DNA of 64,000 nt, taken from the NCBI RefSeq assembly GCF_017571495.1, contig NZ_JAGETZ010000003.1:124001-188000 (forward strand), given 5' to 3'. Shown here in pieces: positions 8,327 through 16,737 of the stretch. Source of the stretch: Hymenobacter negativus. GTDB taxonomy: Bacteria > Bacteroidota > Bacteroidia > Cytophagales > Hymenobacteraceae. The translations under genes and the position numbers were made by a program. The notes under the pieces are model-generated. The model made no database searches, had not been told where the DNA came from, and saw nothing but the letters and a program-made list of their open reading frames with translations. Numbering within the stretch: position 1 is the stretch's first letter; every line of letters begins with the position of its first letter.

Positions 8327-10282
8327 ATGAAAACAACCACTTTCCTCACCACGGCGGTCCTCGTTTGGGCTGCCGTGCCGGCCCGTGCCCAGGCCACCTA
8401 CCCGCTTACCTCCGCCGCGGAAAAGCAGTTCCTGGCCACCATCCTGGCCGATACATCCTATATCAAGCAGCATTTTACTAAAACGGAATACCAGATTCCG
8501 ATGCGCGACGGCGTGAAGCTCTACACCATCGTGTACGCGCCCAAGGATGCTGATAAGGTGCGGTACCCCATCATGCTCAAGCGTACGCCGTACTCAATTG
8601 GGCCGTATGGGCCGGGCAAATACCTGCTGCGCATCAGCCCAAGTAGCGCCATGCTGCACGAGGGCTACATCTTCGCGTTTCAGGATGTGCGGGGCAAGTT
8701 CATGTCGGAAGGCACGTTTGAGGACGTGCGCCCAGCGCTGGAAAAACATGCCACCAAGCAGGATATCGACGAGGGCACCGATACTTTCGACACCATCGAC
8801 TTTCTGCTGAAAAAGGGCCCGAAAAACAACGGCCGCGTAGGCCAATGGGGTATTTCCTATCCCGGTTTCTACACCACGGCTGGCCTGCTCAGCCGCCACC
8901 CAGCGCTGAAAGCCGCCAGTCCGCAGGCACCCGTCACCGACTGGTTTTGGGACGATGACCACCACAACGGCGCGTATTTCCTCACGGGCGTGAGCTTCTG
9001 GGCCAGCTTCGGCCAGCCGCGCCCGCAGCCCACCGCCGCCTACGCGCCCGAATTGCAAATGGGCACCCCCGACGGCTACGACTATTACTACCGTCTCGGC
9101 CCGCTCAAAAACGTAGATGACCAGCTCTTTCACGGTCAGGTGAAACACTGGAACGACTTGGTGCAGCATCCCAACTACGACGCCTTCTGGCAGGCCCGCA
9201 ACCCCCGCCCGCACCTGCACGACATCAAAACCGCCGTGCTCACCGTGGGCGGCTTCAACGATGCCGAGGACCTATTCGGGGCCTTGCACACCTACCAAGC
9301 CCTGGAGCAGCAAAACCCCGGCCTCTCTAACCGCCTCGTGATGGGGCCCTGGGTGCACGGCGGCTGGGCCAATACCACTGGCGAGCAGGTGGGCAACGTG
9401 GCTTACGGGGCTGCCACTTCGATGTGGTACCAGGAAAACGTTGAAGCCCCGTTCTTCAAATCCTACCTGAAGGACGCCAAGCCCACCGCCGCTGCCAAGC
9501 TACCCGAAGCCACCGTGTTCGAAAGCGGCACCAACCAGTGGCGCCAGTTCGACGCCTGGCCGCCCAAAGCCGCTCAGACCAAAACACTCTACTTCCGCCA
9601 GGCCGGTGGTCTTAGCTTTAGTCCGCCCACCGATGGAACCAACGAGCGCCGCCGCCCCGAAGTCAACTTCGAGTTCGACCAGTTTCTGAGCGACCCGGCC
9701 CACCCCGTGCCCTACACCGAAGCCACTGCCCCGGCCATGACTCGCGAATACATGACCGACGACCAGCGCTTCGCCAGCCGCCGCCCCGATGTGCTCACCT
9801 ACCAAACCGAAGTCCTCACCGCCCCGCTCACCCTCGCCGGTCCCATTGAGGCGCTGCTGCAAGTAGCCACCACCGGCTCCGATGCCGACTGGGTCGTGAA
9901 AATCATCGATGTATATCCTGACAGCGCCCGCGACAATCCGCGCAACGCGCCCGGCGTCCACCTCGGCGGCTACCAGCAGCTGGTGCGCTCCGAAGTCATG
10001 CGTGGCCGCTTCCGCAACAGCTTCAGCAAGCCGGAGCCCTTCACGCCGGGCCAAGTCACCGCCGTTCCCTTCACCGTGCAAGACCTCATGCATACCTTCC
10101 GGCCTGGCCATCGCCTCATGGTGCAGGTACAAAGCACTTGGTTTCCGTTGGTGGATAGAAACCCACAGAAGTACGTTGATAATATTTTTCAAGCCAACGA
10201 AAGCGACTTTCAGGCTGCCACGCACCGGCTGTACCACACACCGGAAAAGGCCTCACAACTCGTACTAAAGGTGCTGCCGTAA
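8327..10282 (+). CDS. CocE/NonD-type X-Pro dipeptidyl-peptidase hydrolase
   Basis: A secreted serine hydrolase of the S15/CocE family (cocaine esterase, glutaryl-7-ACA acylase, alpha-amino acid ester hydrolase relatives). The signal peptide ends near ARAQ (residues 19-22). The alpha/beta-hydrolase part has the nucleophile Ser177 in GISYPG, with Asp312 (GGFNDAEDLF) and His344 (GPWVHGGW) completing the expected triad. The C-terminal third is the jelly-roll domain of the family, ending in LMVQVQSTWFPLVDRNPQ. Length (651) is normal. Likely substrates are peptides, amides or esters; the natural one is unknown. It is convergent with the DUF2911 gene, with a shared terminator between them. Confidence 0.88.
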   Translation: MKTTTFLTTAVLVWAAVPARAQATYPLTSAAEKQFLATILADTSYIKQHFTKTEYQIPMRDGVKLYTIVYAPKDADKVRYPIMLKRTPYSIGPYGPGKYLLRISPSSAMLHEGYIFAFQDVRGKFMSEGTFEDVRPALEKHATKQDIDEGTDTFDTIDFLLKKGPKNNGRVGQWGISYPGFYTTAGLLSRHPALKAASPQAPVTDWFWDDDHHNGAYFLTGVSFWASFGQPRPQPTAAYAPELQMGTPDGYDYYYRLGPLKNVDDQLFHGQVKHWNDLVQHPNYDAFWQARNPRPHLHDIKTAVLTVGGFNDAEDLFGALHTYQALEQQNPGLSNRLVMGPWVHGGWANTTGEQVGNVAYGAATSMWYQENVEAPFFKSYLKDAKPTAAAKLPEATVFESGTNQWRQFDAWPPKAAQTKTLYFRQAGGLSFSPPTDGTNERRRPEVNFEFDQFLSDPAHPVPYTEATAPAMTREYMTDDQRFASRRPDVLTYQTEVLTAPLTLAGPIEALLQVATTGSDADWVVKIIDVYPDSARDNPRNAPGVHLGGYQQLVRSEVMRGRFRNSFSKPEPFTPGQVTAVPFTVQDLMHTFRPGHRLMVQVQSTWFPLVDRNPQKYVDNIFQANESDFQAATHRLYHTPEKASQLVLKVLP

Positions 10283-10351
10283 CAGCACGCCCCCTTCTCA
10301 AGGAGAGGAGAACCACCGCTGCCCGACTGGGCCAGCTCATAAAACAAGCCC

Positions 10352-10388
10352 AAAAAAAGACCCGACTCTAAATGAGTCGGGCCTTTCA
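10352..10388. terminator. Bidirectional terminator
   Basis: Stem cccgactc/gagtcggg (10361-10368 and 10374-10381), with an A run on the left (caaaaaaaga) and T-rich sequence on the right. It serves the convergent CocE and DUF2911 genes. Pyrimidine-rich family C repeat words flank it at about 10286-10306 and 10400-10436. Confidence 0.75.
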
Positions 10389-10447
10389 AGTTTTATCATC
10401 CTCCCCTCTCATATGGGGAGGGGGCGGGTGTGAGGCTACACCGGGGC

Positions 10448-11338
10448 TTACTTGCCTTTCTTAGCTTCAGCAATCAGTTCCTCGTCCATTTTTACGTACT
10501 CGCCGTTTGCCGGCGTGGCGGCCAGCGCAGCTTTCTTCGATGCTTCAGCAGCCGTGATGGCGCCTTTGTAATCCTTCATTTTTAGACGGATTTTGGCTTC
10601 CGTGTTCAGGTTCCAATACTTGGTAGGCTCGGCGGCATTCGCCTTTTCCATCCAGGTCACGGCTTGCTTCAGGTCTTTGTTGTTGTCGTAGTAATACACG
10701 GCGGCGGCAGCCAGGTCGGCCGGGGCGGGGGTAGCAGCTTTGATGACCTTCTCGTCAATCTGAGCCATCACCTTGCTCTCCACATCGGCCGTGATTTTGA
10801 ACTTGGCGCCGGTGTTTTCCCACTCCATTGCCACATTGGCGGTGGCAGGCGTCAGGTCAGTGAAGCTGATGGTAAACGATTCCACCTTGCTGCTCACCTT
10901 GTAGGGCTTGATGGTGAAGCGGGCCACGTCCTGGTCTTCCTTGAAGCCTTCTACGTCAGCACCTTGCTTGAGGCTTTTATTCAGTACCACAGTCCACTCG
11001 CCGGGGCGCGGAATGGTGTAGATACCGTACTCGCCGGCGGGCACCTTCTTGCCATCGATGGTTACATCGTCCGAAAACTTGATGCTGGTGGTGGCGTTGG
11101 CGCCGGTGCGCCAGCGCTTGCCATTCGGTACCAGCGAGTTGTCGCTGCCGAAAATGCTGCGGCCCTTGGCGCTGGGCCGCGAGTATACGATGGTTACATC
11201 CGTCAGGCCCACCCGCTGCGTGATGGTGCTCTGGGGGCTGGCGGCGGGCGTCTTGATTTGGGCGTGGGCAGCCGGGGCGGCCACTAACGTAACGGCCGTA
11301 GCCACGGCGGCGGAGAAATGCAGAAAGGACTTGTTCAT
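10448..11338 (-). CDS. DUF2911 secreted protein with TPR-like tail
   Basis: Residues 1-26 are a signal peptide (cleavage near AHAQ). The middle matches DUF2911, a Bacteroidetes periplasmic family of unknown function: VTIVYSRPSAKGRSIFG, the block KRWRTGANATT, then GEYGIYTIP and WTVVLNK. The last ~80 residues are helical and Ala/Lys-rich (YYYDNNKDLKQAVTWMEKAN) and look like one or two TPR repeats. This two-part layout is common in DUF2911 proteins. No operon partner; a hairpin lies just upstream at 11386-11412. Confidence 0.85.
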   Translation of the reverse strand: MNKSFLHFSAAVATAVTLVAAPAAHAQIKTPAASPQSTITQRVGLTDVTIVYSRPSAKGRSIFGSDNSLVPNGKRWRTGANATTSIKFSDDVTIDGKKVPAGEYGIYTIPRPGEWTVVLNKSLKQGADVEGFKEDQDVARFTIKPYKVSSKVESFTISFTDLTPATANVAMEWENTGAKFKITADVESKVMAQIDEKVIKAATPAPADLAAAAVYYYDNNKDLKQAVTWMEKANAAEPTKYWNLNTEAKIRLKMKDYKGAITAAEASKKAALAATPANGEYVKMDEELIAEAKKGK

Positions 11339-11385
11339 CAGTAAGAAAAAGGAGAGAGTGTGTTGTTGTCGGGCTAAAAATACGA

Positions 11386-11412
11386 AACCCGCGCTTAGGG
11401 CGCGGGTTTTTT
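11386..11412. terminator. Hairpin terminator
   Basis: Stem aacccgcg/cgcgggtt with T residues on both strands. On the minus strand it can end transcription of the ExbD-like gene before the DUF2911 gene begins. The rest of 11413-11596 holds no supported feature. Confidence 0.5.
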
Positions 11413-11596
11413 GGCGAGAATACTAAAGAAGGAATTGCTAACAATTGATAATGAGTAGCAAGGGTTGTGAGATATTGATTCTGCGTAGCTCATTAATTTA
11501 GTAGGGTGCCGTAGGCGCGGCGTACAGGTTCACTGAGCCAGTTGCTCCGAAACCCGGGTTTGGGGCGCGGGCTTGAGGAATTCAATTTATCAGTTA

Positions 11597-12244
11597 TTAA
11601 TGCCTTGACGCCTGTTGAGAACCATCCTGAAGCTTTAAATTGAATCGATTAATTCCCTGGTTTTGTAATAGCTCTATTAAATGCATGACTTTCGATGCAC
11701 TGGTTTCAGCGTTTATTAGCAATGCCACGTAGCTGGGCTTATGAACCAATGTCTGAATGACCTTTTTTGAAGTCATTGAGCAGGCTAATAGTTGCTCTTC
11801 CCCAAGTGGGTAATGCTCTTTGATTAGAAGTGCCAAATGGTTGTTCGATTGTTCTTCTAAAATGGCTGGTAATGCGCGAATGTCTACATCTATATACTCA
11901 ATCTGGTTCAATTTTGAGCGCTGTGATGCGGAAAAAATAACACTTTGCTTTGCTGCGACTTTTTGAATAGTTATGGATTGGAATAGGGGGCCACTCACTG
12001 AAAAGGAATAATGCCCGTCAGTATCTAAGCCAATTACAGCTTCATTATTTTCAGGCAGACAGCCTGAGCCACTATGGTATGGTAGCTCTTCAAGTGCTGC
12101 GTTACCAATTCGTGGTCCCTTAAATTGTGTGGTAATAGCGTAAAAACAAACAATCAGAAAGACGACACCTGCAAACGGAGTCATATCCGGTGACGAAGCT
12201 CCCCGGCTTCTGCGCAACTTATTTTCTGATTTCACAAATGTCAT
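11597..12244 (-). CDS. Orphan ExbD/TolR-like membrane protein
   Basis: This ~215-residue protein has a basic N-terminus, a motif DMTPF followed by one membrane helix (GVVFLIVCFYAITTQFK), then a periplasmic region. That layout and motif match ExbD/TolR proteins, whose usual form is DMTPLVDVxFLL; they use proton flow with ExbB/TolQ to energise TonB or Tol. The C-terminal segment (SYVALLINAE...VMHLIELLQNQGINRFNLKL) also resembles the ExbD periplasmic fold. Here the proton-carrying membrane Asp is replaced: the stretch reads TPFAG instead of TPLVD. No ExbB or TonB gene is adjacent. A GTG at 12253 could add three residues but lies within the inverted repeat, so the ATG at 12244 is preferred. The gene is richer in A+T than its neighbours, suggesting transfer. 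Confidence 0.6.
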   Translation of the reverse strand: MTFVKSENKLRRSRGASSPDMTPFAGVVFLIVCFYAITTQFKGPRIGNAALEELPYHSGSGCLPENNEAVIGLDTDGHYSFSVSGPLFQSITIQKVAAKQSVIFSASQRSKLNQIEYIDVDIRALPAILEEQSNNHLALLIKEHYPLGEEQLLACSMTSKKVIQTLVHKPSYVALLINAETSASKVMHLIELLQNQGINRFNLKLQDGSQQASRH

Positions 12245-12314
12245 GCGCTGCACACGATTAGGCCCCTTGCTTCGCTAAGGCTAACGAATCAAGGGGCCTA
12301 ATCGTGTGTAGCGC
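12245..12314. repeat. Near-perfect inverted repeat with 25-base arms
   Basis: Arms 12245-12269 and 12290-12314 match at 24 of 25 positions around a 20-base centre. The left arm directly abuts the start codon of the ExbD-like gene; the right arm is 15 bases from the end of an ABC transporter remnant. There is no T run, so it is not a classic terminator; it could be a folded 5' leader or a small mobile palindrome. Confidence 0.8.
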
Positions 12315-12329
12315 TATCGAAATGCTACG

Positions 12330-12487
12330 TCAGCCCAAACTGCAGCCGAACAGATTCGCATATAGCCCGCCCTCGCGCTCGCTCAACTCCTCGTGCGAGC
12401 CGGCTTCTACGATGCGGCCGCCGTCGATGACCAGGATTTTATCGACTTTGCGGATGGTGCTCAGGCGGTGGGCAAGGCTGTATAGGC
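12330..12487 (-). pseudogene. C-terminal remnant of an ABC exporter ATPase
   Basis: The minus strand from 12487 to the stop at 12330-12332 encodes about 50 residues that are plainly the end of an MsbA-type ABC exporter: [19 protein letters not shown] (H-loop) followed by [11 protein letters not shown] and GLYANLF. Upstream of 12487 the match stops at once and frames close, so membrane domain, Walker A, signature and Walker B are absent. This is a decayed or truncated copy left after deletion or insertion. Confidence 0.8.
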
Positions 12488-12584
12488 GGTGACTGCGCCG
12501 GTAGGCAGCAACGTGTGCCGCTAGATTTTGTATAGGTGCGACGCGGGCAGTAGCGTTTAATTGGGATTAAAACTCTAATTAATG

Positions 12585-12592
12585 TACCTTTC
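12585..12592 (+). promoter_or_regulatory. Candidate -7 element (TACCTTTC)
   Basis: TACCTTTC differs at one base from the Bacteroidetes -7 consensus TAnnTTTG and lies 33 bases before the ATG of the 41-residue ORF. No clear -33 TTTG is present. Confidence 0.3.
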
Positions 12593-12625
12593 AATTCCCT
12601 TTCCACACTTTTACCGCTTTCCGTT

Positions 12626-12751
12626 ATGTACACACCACCTCCTTCTTGGATGATTGAAAGCATCCAGCATCAAAAGAATTCTCAACGGTTTGGCTTGATT
12701 CTAGGTGGTCTGCTGGTAACATCAGCAATACTTGTTCAGATATTCGCTTAA
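12626..12751 (+). CDS. 41-residue membrane peptide
   Basis: An ATG-started 41-codon frame encodes MYTPPPSWMIESIQ, a polar stretch, then one hydrophobic helix (FGLILGGLLVTSAILVQIFA) reaching the C-terminus. A TACCTTTC promoter-like word lies upstream and a strong terminator begins at the stop codon, so the transcript would contain this frame and little else. I do not recognise a family. It could be a small regulatory membrane protein or a type I toxin-like peptide; no antitoxin RNA is evident. Confidence 0.45.
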   Translation: MYTPPPSWMIESIQHQKNSQRFGLILGGLLVTSAILVQIFA

Positions 12752-12788
12752 ACAAAAAGCCCTGGCACACCGCCGGGGCTTTTTGTTT
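12752..12788. terminator. Bidirectional terminator
   Basis: Stem caaaaagccc/gggctttttg around a ~13-base loop, with A/T runs on both sides. It separates the 41-residue ORF from the convergent ABC-F gene. Confidence 0.75.
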
Positions 12789-12822
12789 GCTTACAATTGG
12801 CTCACTCAGATGAGCGAAAGGG

Positions 12823-14733
12823 TTACGCCAGTTCTGCTAACTCCAGCCAACGCAATTCCTTCTCTTCCAACTCCTGGTTCAGCGCCGATAGGCGGGCGCC
12901 CCAGGCAGCGAAATCCTGCGAGCTGCCCGCACCGCCGTTCAGCTTGGCGGTGATTTCCTGCTTCTCAGTTTCCAGCGTCGCCATGGCTTTTTCGAGCTGT
13001 TCGTACTCCTTCTTCTCGGCGAAGGTGGCGCGGCGCTTTTGGGGCGAGGGGGCTACGGCCGTGCTCACGGGCGCGGCCAGCTTGGCGGCGGCGCGGGCGG
13101 CTTTGGCAGCCTTTTCTTCTTCGATTAGCGCGGCTTCGGTTTCGCGCTCGGCGAGGTATTCGCGGTAGTCGGTGTAATTGCCGGGGAAGTTGAGGACGGC
13201 GCCGCCGGGCTCCAGTACGAAGAGGTGCTCGGCGAGGTGGTCGAGGAAGTACCGGTCGTGGCTCACGATGAGCAGGCAGCCGGTGAAGTGCAGCAGGAAG
13301 TCCTCCAGGATGTTGAGCGTGGCCAGGTCGAGGTCGTTGGTGGGCTCGTCAAGAATGAGGAAGTTGGGGTTCTTGATGAGCACGCGCAGCAGTTGCAGGC
13401 GGCGCTTTTCGCCCCCGCTCAGCTTGCTGACCAGCGTGTATTGCTGGGCCGGCGGGAACAGGAACAGGTTGAGGAACTGGCTGGCGGTGAGCACGTCGCC
13501 GTTGGCCAGTTCCACTACTTCGGCCACTTCCTTCACGATGTCGATGACGCGCTGCGAAGGGTCGAACTCCAGCTCGGTCTGGGTGTAGTAGCCGAACACG
13601 GTGTTGGTGCCCACGTCCACGGTGCCGGAATCGGGCTTCAGCTTGCCGGTGAGCATGTTGAGCAGCGTGGACTTGCCCGCGCCGTTGGGCCCCACGAGGC
13701 CAATCCGGTCCTTCTTTTTGAAGACGTAGCTGAAATCGTCGAGCACCACGTTGTCGCCGAATTTCTTGTTCAGGCCGTCGGCTTCGATGATTTTGCCGCC
13801 CTGGCGGGTGGTTTTCACGCTCAGCTCAATCTGCTGCTTGTTGAGGTTGGTGCTGGCCTTTTCCTTGGTGACGTAGAAGGCGTCGATGCGGGCTTTTTGC
13901 TTGGTGCCGCGGGCCTGGGGCATGCGGCGCATCCAGTCGAGCTCTTTTTTGAAGAGCTGGCGGGCCTTCTCCACTTCCACGGTTTCGCGCATTTCGCGGT
14001 CGGCCTTTTTCTCGACGAAATAGGCGTAGTTGCCCTGGTAGCGATATACCTGGCCCTTGTCGAGCTCCACGATTTCATTGGCCACCTTGTCGAGAAAGTA
14101 CCGGTCGTGGGTCACCATCAGCAGGGTGAGGCTGGGCGAGTTCAGGCGGTTTTCGAGCCACTCGATGGTGGCCAGGTCCAAGTGGTTGGTGGGCTCGTCA
14201 AGCAGCAGCACGTCGGGCTCTTCGATGAGGACGCGGGCCAGGGCCACGCGCTTGCGCTGCCCGCCCGAGAGCTGGGCTACGTTGCGGGTGAGTAGCTCGC
14301 CGAGGATGCCGAGCTTGCCCAGAATCTGCTGCACCTGGGCTTCGTAGTCCCAGGCGTTGAGGGCGTCCATGCGTTCGAGCACGCGCTGGAGGTCATCGGA
14401 TTTGTGGTCGGGGTCGTTCACGACGTGCTCATACTCCTGGATGGCGCGGAGCGTGTCGTTCTGGCTGGCGAAGATGGTTTGCTCCACGCTCAGGCTTTCG
14501 TCGAACACGGGGTTCTGGCCCAGGTAGGTGACGCGGATGCCCTTGCGCACGCTCACCTCGCCGGTGTCGGGGGCTTCGAGGCCGGCCAGCACCTTCATGA
14601 GGGTGGTTTTGCCGGTGCCGTTGATGCCCACAAAGGCCACGCGCTGGCCCAGGTTCAAGCCGAAGTTGAGGTCTTTAAACAGCCAGCGGTCGGCGTAATT
14701 CTTCGAGATGTTCTCGGCGGATAACAGGTTCAT
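12823..14733 (-). CDS. ABC-F family ATPase (Uup-like)
   Basis: A soluble protein with two ABC ATPase domains in one chain and no membrane domain. Domain 1 has Walker A GINGTGKTT, signature LSGGQRKR and Walker B LLLDEPTNHLD; domain 2 has GPNGAGKST, LSGGEKRR and LILDEPTNDLD. A linker (about residues 235-310, PtIM region) joins them, and the last ~90 residues are Lys/Glu/Ala-rich and coiled-coil, as in Uup. ABC-F proteins act on ribosomes or, for Uup, on branched DNA intermediates and ribosome assembly; the C-terminal coiled coil favours Uup. The ATG at 14733 is chosen because a TACCTTTG promoter word lies 6 bases before it; an upstream start at 14742 would lie inside that promoter. The mRNA is probably leaderless or nearly so. 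Confidence 0.9.
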   Translation of the reverse strand: MNLLSAENISKNYADRWLFKDLNFGLNLGQRVAFVGINGTGKTTLMKVLAGLEAPDTGEVSVRKGIRVTYLGQNPVFDESLSVEQTIFASQNDTLRAIQEYEHVVNDPDHKSDDLQRVLERMDALNAWDYEAQVQQILGKLGILGELLTRNVAQLSGGQRKRVALARVLIEEPDVLLLDEPTNHLDLATIEWLENRLNSPSLTLLMVTHDRYFLDKVANEIVELDKGQVYRYQGNYAYFVEKKADREMRETVEVEKARQLFKKELDWMRRMPQARGTKQKARIDAFYVTKEKASTNLNKQQIELSVKTTRQGGKIIEADGLNKKFGDNVVLDDFSYVFKKKDRIGLVGPNGAGKSTLLNMLTGKLKPDSGTVDVGTNTVFGYYTQTELEFDPSQRVIDIVKEVAEVVELANGDVLTASQFLNLFLFPPAQQYTLVSKLSGGEKRRLQLLRVLIKNPNFLILDEPTNDLDLATLNILEDFLLHFTGCLLIVSHDRYFLDHLAEHLFVLEPGGAVLNFPGNYTDYREYLAERETEAALIEEEKAAKAARAAAKLAAPVSTAVAPSPQKRRATFAEKKEYEQLEKAMATLETEKQEITAKLNGGAGSSQDFAAWGARLSALNQELEEKELRWLELAELA

Positions 14734-14739
14734 AGGCCG

Positions 14740-14747
14740 CAAAGGTA
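14740..14747 (-). promoter_or_regulatory. Bacteroidetes -7 promoter element (TACCTTTG)
   Basis: The minus strand reads TACCTTTG, six bases before the ABC-F ATG at 14733. It matches TAnnTTTG exactly. The expected transcription start then falls at or next to the ATG. I see no good -33 TTTG. Confidence 0.55.
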
Positions 14748-14850
14748 CGGCCGGGGCGGGCGGGGTTTACCCTCAATTAAGCGGTTGCCGTGCTAAAACA
14801 GGGTAGGCAAGGCTGGGATAGAATTGAAAGCGTTTTTGCATCCTGTTCCT

Positions 14851-15612
14851 CTAACGAGTGAAATACAGTTTCCTTGTCGTAGAATCAACCTTGTGAGCTT
14901 GGAAGTATGCGCTCAGGTGATTCTCAATGTAATGTGTGGCCGGCTGGTGAAATTTTTGTATACCAGCGTGGTTAAGGCATTTGCAGTCGCCGAATGGGTT
15001 GTTTTCGGCTAAATGGAATTTGTGCTTGTCTAAGTAATCATGAAACGTAACAAACTGGCCCGCATAGCTCGGCCGTTTAGGCATATCTGGTGGAACCCGG
15101 TCTATTTCTTGAGCATGGCTCAAGCGGCGCGACGTCCAAATCCTGTAAACACCTGGCCGAAAACGGATAGAATCGATGTATTCATCCTTGTCGGCATTAG
15201 TAGACACCACGATAGTCATCACTTGCCCCTTGTAGGTGTAGGAAAAAGCCAATGGCTCTACGCCTGACGGATTAGCTCCAATCACACTTTTCGAAATGGC
15301 GACAAGGGTGCCGAATTGAAAATTATAGCGAGGGTAAGTTACGTGCAAGTCGCGTTGGGAATTTTTAGAGAGGCGTGGGGGAGTAGGTAAGGCTGTGGCA
15401 AATGGAGCGGCAATGATGGGCTTTTTCCCATCAAAAAATCGCACAACAACATAGCCCTCTCCCACACGCCATCCTGACGGGCCTTCGCAATATATATTGG
15501 CTGTATCAGGAATTTGGATAGGCCTGCGCCAGTCGCTTGATGGGCGGCTTGGTGAGAAATTTTGGCCTGTAGAAAGAACGGAAAGACATAATAGAGCAAG
15601 TATGTATTTCAT
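14851..15612 (-). CDS. Secreted hypothetical protein
   Basis: A 253-residue protein beginning with a short signal peptide (MKYILALLCLSVLSTG). The rest contains no domain I recognise. Visible features are a Pro-rich early region, a stretch VGEGYVVVRFFDGKKPIIAAPF, and a central beta-rich part with SYTYKGQVMTIVVST. Two Cys near residues 207-209 (GDCKC) are close together. GC content is below the flanking ABC-F gene, as for the next two genes, which suggests an imported patch. Confidence 0.6.
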   Translation of the reverse strand: MKYILALLCLSVLSTGQNFSPSRPSSDWRRPIQIPDTANIYCEGPSGWRVGEGYVVVRFFDGKKPIIAAPFATALPTPPRLSKNSQRDLHVTYPRYNFQFGTLVAISKSVIGANPSGVEPLAFSYTYKGQVMTIVVSTNADKDEYIDSIRFRPGVYRIWTSRRLSHAQEIDRVPPDMPKRPSYAGQFVTFHDYLDKHKFHLAENNPFGDCKCLNHAGIQKFHQPATHYIENHLSAYFQAHKVDSTTRKLYFTR

Positions 15613-15670
15613 AGTTTGCTACTGGTTGGATGTATTAATTATACGCCAAAATTCCCGAGAATCTATTGCA

Positions 15671-15808
15671 ACCCCGCCCCACCTGCGGCCCCCGACACGC
15701 CCCGTCGCGGCGTGGGCGTGGGGGCGGATGTGAATAGCTAGCGGCTCACGCAGGCGTTGGAGAGCATCACAGGCCGCGGAAGGTACGGCCGGGGCATGCG
15801 GGGTGCTA
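15671..15808. repeat. GC-rich 138-bp repeat, copy 1
   Basis: Shares about 88% identity (by eye) with 16738-16873. Its core gcggcccccgacacgccccgtcgcgg is part of a GC-rich hairpin. Its tail (aggtacggccggggc.gcggggt) also resembles the ABC-F upstream region at about 14737-14767. It lies between the secreted hypothetical gene and the end of the WGR-DUF4240 gene. Confidence 0.75.
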
Positions 15809-15820
15809 TTAACAGGCTAT

Positions 15821-16681
15821 CTAACTTCTAACCCGGACTATTTCTTCCACAAGCTTAGGATACATGGCTTGTAATTCAGCGCCGCCTTTGGGCTCTCGGT
15901 TCATCACCCTATCCATTGAGTCATAATGGATAACTTCGGGAAACTGGTCGGCTACGGCGTCCCGTATTTCTGAATCATCCTCGTTATCGTGATTGACCGA
16001 ATAAGCTTCGTCTGCCACGTAGAGCAACCCTTCGCCCCATGTATCACCAATATTGAAGCTGTATTTGCCGTTGACCAATGCGTTGATGTCTTGGCTGATT
16101 TCGGTAAAGAATTCTTGTCCTTTCAATAATAGCCAACAGCGAAAGTAAATAAACCCATCTTCCGATAAGCTATGGTCGAAAATGATGATTTCGTTTTCTT
16201 TCTTAAAATCACATTCTAAAATAACCGATAATTCTGCGATTTCAGCAGTGTATAGTCGCTGCAAATAAATCTGAAGTTGCTTCTCGAATTGAATTAGTTT
16301 CTGCTTACCGCTTTTGGAAAGCAATTCCGTTAGGTTTTCAATATGCTCATCTATATTATACTCGGACCAATTACTATTATGCTTTTTATTTGACTTTTCA
16401 ATGCTGCGCCAGAAGAATTGCTGACCGATTTCGTCGGGTGAGGAAGCTTGTTTTTCTGGGATAATTTCACCTTCAGTAAGTCTGATATACCCTTTTTTGA
16501 TTTTCTGCTGAATTAGTTTTTTGGTGTCAGCCAAACAGGCTTCAGCGGATGCGAACTGCTTTTCAGACTGGCGGCCTTTCGTCCCAACTGCGCCAGAAGA
16601 AATAATTTGAGTAGTGCCGTCGGATTCAGCAGTCCAAAACTTGTTTGAGCTTGTGTCCTGAAAAAATAGTTGCTGTCGCAT
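15821..16681 (-). CDS. WGR and DUF4240 domain protein
   Basis: The first ~80 residues read as a WGR domain (LFFQDTSSNKFWTAES, then GAVGTKGRQSEKQF), a nucleic-acid-binding module found in PARPs and many bacterial proteins. From about residue 88 the match is DUF4240: FFWRSIEKSN, NLTELLSKSGKQKLIQFEK, then LSEDGFIYFRCWLLLKGQEFF. DUF4240 often occurs as a stand-alone cytosolic protein near toxin or immunity loci; its biochemical role is not known. The gene is AT-rich compared with the genome and lies exactly between two direct copies of a 138-bp repeat, which suggests insertion or exchange as a cassette. Confidence 0.75.
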   Translation of the reverse strand: MRQQLFFQDTSSNKFWTAESDGTTQIISSGAVGTKGRQSEKQFASAEACLADTKKLIQQKIKKGYIRLTEGEIIPEKQASSPDEIGQQFFWRSIEKSNKKHNSNWSEYNIDEHIENLTELLSKSGKQKLIQFEKQLQIYLQRLYTAEIAELSVILECDFKKENEIIIFDHSLSEDGFIYFRCWLLLKGQEFFTEISQDINALVNGKYSFNIGDTWGEGLLYVADEAYSVNHDNEDDSEIRDAVADQFPEVIHYDSMDRVMNREPKGGAELQAMYPKLVEEIVRVRS

Positions 16682-16737
16682 CGGGGTAGCTTGAGATTCT
16701 GAACGCCAAACTTAATCCAACGCCACCTCTCAGATTC

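Noticed and set aside
12439..12663. Minus-strand 74-codon frame
   Set aside because: Overlaps the ABC remnant in another frame and has no family resemblance; a shadow.
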